The position numbers and the translations under genes were made by a program. Source: Ruegeria sp. Alg231-54 (GTDB taxonomy: Bacteria; Pseudomonadota; Alphaproteobacteria; Rhodobacterales; Rhodobacteraceae). From it: a stretch of 64,000 nt of DNA. This document shows, piece after piece, positions 62,730 through 64,000 of this stretch (position 1 is its first letter; every line of letters begins with the position of its first letter). The stretch spans positions 62,001 to 126,000 of the forward strand of contig NZ_FREZ01000001.1 of NCBI RefSeq assembly GCF_900143525.1, in the 5' to 3' direction. Below the pieces are notes generated by a model. The model was not told where the DNA came from and did no database searches. It saw only the letters and a list, made by a program, of their open reading frames with translations.

Positions 62730-63856
62730 GACTTCACCAGGCAAGCTGTGGCCAGCGAGGCGATGCCTTCGCTTCGCCCGGTAAAACCAAGGCGTTCGGA
62801 CGTGGTCGCCTTGACCGAAACCTGATCGACGCGCAACCCCATGATGCGCGCCATTTCTGCACGCATCGCGGGTGCGTGCGGACCGATCTTGGGGTATTCG
62901 CAGACCAGCGTGCAATCGACATTTGAGATGCTGTAACCCATCTGGACCGACAACTCGACCGCGTGGTGCAGGAATATCTCGCTTGCGGCGCCCTTCCATT
63001 GCGGGTCCGTGGGCGGAAAGTGCTGGCCAATATCGCCCTGCGCCAGCGCGCCATAGATTGCATCAGTAACCGCATGCATGCCGACATCCGCATCCGAATG
63101 GCCCTGCAGCCCCCGGTCATGCGGAATCTTAACCCCGCACAGGATTACGTGATCTCCGTCACCGAACCGATGCACGTCGTATCCGTTGCCCAGCCTTACA
63201 TCCATTTCTTTTCCCAATATGCGTTCCGCCCGGGCAAAATCCTCGGGTCCTGTGATTTTGATGTTATCGGCATCGCCTGGCACGATCACCACGTTCATGC
63301 CAGCGGCGCGGGCGACCTCGACATCGTCCGCCGCGCCGCCAGAATGGGCCGCGTGCGCCGCGACAATCGCGTCATAGCGAAAACCCTGTGGGGTCTGCGC
63401 CGCAAATAAACCCGTCCGGTCCTGCGTTCCGGTCACTACGGCTTCGTTACCGGTCCAAAGCGCATCTGTGACGGCCAGACCGGGTGCTGCAGCCTCATGC
63501 TTGGTCAGGGTGTTTAGGACGTCTGTAATAGTCTGGCTGCTTACGCAGGGGCGGGCGACATCGTGAATCAGGACATGTTCGATCCCCAGCCCATCCAATG
63601 CATCCAGCCCGTTCCGCACTGACCCGGCGCGATCGCTGCCACCTTTTGCTAGCAGCAGATCAGAGCCTAAAAACTCGTCCCAGGCGGTCTGATCATCCAC
63701 GGACAGCACCAGAACAATATGGTCGACCTGATGGCGAAACCGGTCGATGGTCCAGTCCGCAACCCGACGCCCGGCCAATGGTCGCCATTGCTTGGGGATG
63801 CCGCCTCCGGCGCGCAACCCGCGTCCTGCGGCGACGATGATGGCGGCGGTGGTCAT
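62726..63856 (-). CDS. ispDF: Bifunctional IspDF isoprenoid enzyme
   Basis: 376-residue fusion of 2-C-methyl-D-erythritol 4-phosphate cytidylyltransferase (IspD, about 1-215: [20 protein letters not shown]) and 2-C-methyl-D-erythritol 2,4-cyclodiphosphate synthase (IspF, about 218-376: [33 protein letters not shown]). Both are steps of the MEP pathway. The fusion is characteristic of alphaproteobacteria. ATG 63856. Zinc His residues of IspF (DVH, HSD) are intact. Confidence 0.97.
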   Translation of the reverse strand: MTTAAIIVAAGRGLRAGGGIPKQWRPLAGRRVADWTIDRFRHQVDHIVLVLSVDDQTAWDEFLGSDLLLAKGGSDRAGSVRNGLDALDGLGIEHVLIHDVARPCVSSQTITDVLNTLTKHEAAAPGLAVTDALWTGNEAVVTGTQDRTGLFAAQTPQGFRYDAIVAAHAAHSGGAADDVEVARAAGMNVVIVPGDADNIKITGPEDFARAERILGKEMDVRLGNGYDVHRFGDGDHVILCGVKIPHDRGLQGHSDADVGMHAVTDAIYGALAQGDIGQHFPPTDPQWKGAASEIFLHHAVELSVQMGYSISNVDCTLVCEYPKIGPHAPAMRAEMARIMGLRVDQVSVKATTSERLGFTGRSEGIASLATACLVKS

Positions 63857-63899
63857 TGGGCGAATTCTCCGATGATTTGTGCGCAGTGTTTAAGCTGCG

Positions 63900-63928
63900 G
63901 TGAATGTAGAGGCAATCACCCGCGTCAA
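63900..63928 (-). promoter_or_regulatory. Candidate promoter of ispDF-pgpA-cinA
   Basis: On the minus strand TTGACG (63923-63928) and ATTCAC (63900-63905) are separated by 17 bases, 44 bases before the ispDF start. The -35 is good, the -10 poor. Confidence 0.25.
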
Positions 63929-64000
63929 GTTGCTTAAAAAATAGGCAAGTGGTGATTTTGCAAGCTTGTTTCCTGCCGTTTTGTTGTTCATATGCGCGGA

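Overview
The window is about 64 kb of gene-dense, GC-rich bacterial chromosome. It looks like a marine Rhodobacteraceae member (Roseobacter group, Ruegeria-like). This rests on protein resemblance, on alphaproteobacterial family traits (fused ispDF, DUF4167 protein, PdxA/SurA/LptD/LptG block, RNA helicase RhlE, L-carnitine dehydrogenase fused to a thioesterase) and on a dispersed intergenic repeat typical of the group. I saw no rRNA, tRNA, CRISPR array, insertion sequence or prophage. Most of the window is core housekeeping DNA with small accessory insertions. Layout: 1-8.3 kb holds the 3' part of eno, two GNAT acetyltransferases, a small lipoprotein, a nucleoside hydrolase, mazG, an M20 amidohydrolase followed by two tandem agmatinase-family ureohydrolases, and DUF1499 and secreted orphans. 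8.3-19.7 kb holds prfA-prmC, a DUF4167 gene, then the minus-strand outer-membrane block lptG-lptD-surA-pdxA-rsmA opposite pepA-holC; lptF, usually beside lptG, is not present. 19.8-27.3 kb is accessory metabolism: an old-yellow-enzyme relative with a changed catalytic residue, an aldo/keto reductase, and a carnitine catabolism cluster (AraC/GlxA regulator, DUF849 cleavage enzyme, small membrane protein, dehydrogenase-thioesterase fusion, SDR). 27.4-35 kb has an XRE regulator facing a DUF2061-desaturase pair, a DMT exporter, rhlE, a glycosyltransferase pair and prfC. 35-43.6 kb has a SnoaL-like protein, an atypical SDR, a 754-codon open frame joining an AlkC-type DNA glycosylase to an ArsM arsenite methyltransferase, an orphan ABC ATPase, surE-pcm-nlpD, and a WYL regulator with its partner gene and a near-certain operator. 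43.7-49.1 kb holds tatABC, a DUF815 ATPase, an SDR, a small conserved protein and purF. 49.1-50.5 kb is an AT-richer insertion with an orphan DnaJ-type zinc-finger protein and a secreted protein, splitting purF from cvpA-radA. 50.6-57.1 kb holds radA-cvpA, a coiled-coil membrane protein and alr-mlaE-mlaF-(unknown membrane protein)-pqiA. 57.3-64 kb holds a GNAT gene, dnaB with a cluster of DnaA-box-like sequences upstream, pyrE, amtB, and the tightly coupled ispDF-pgpA-cinA. The genes are packed in short operons with many ATGA or GTGA stop/start overlaps, which indicate translational coupling. The most unusual items are the AlkC-ArsM open frame, the perfect 12+12 bp dyad beside the WYL operon, the missing lptF, the insertion between cvpA and purF, and the DnaA-box cluster before dnaB.
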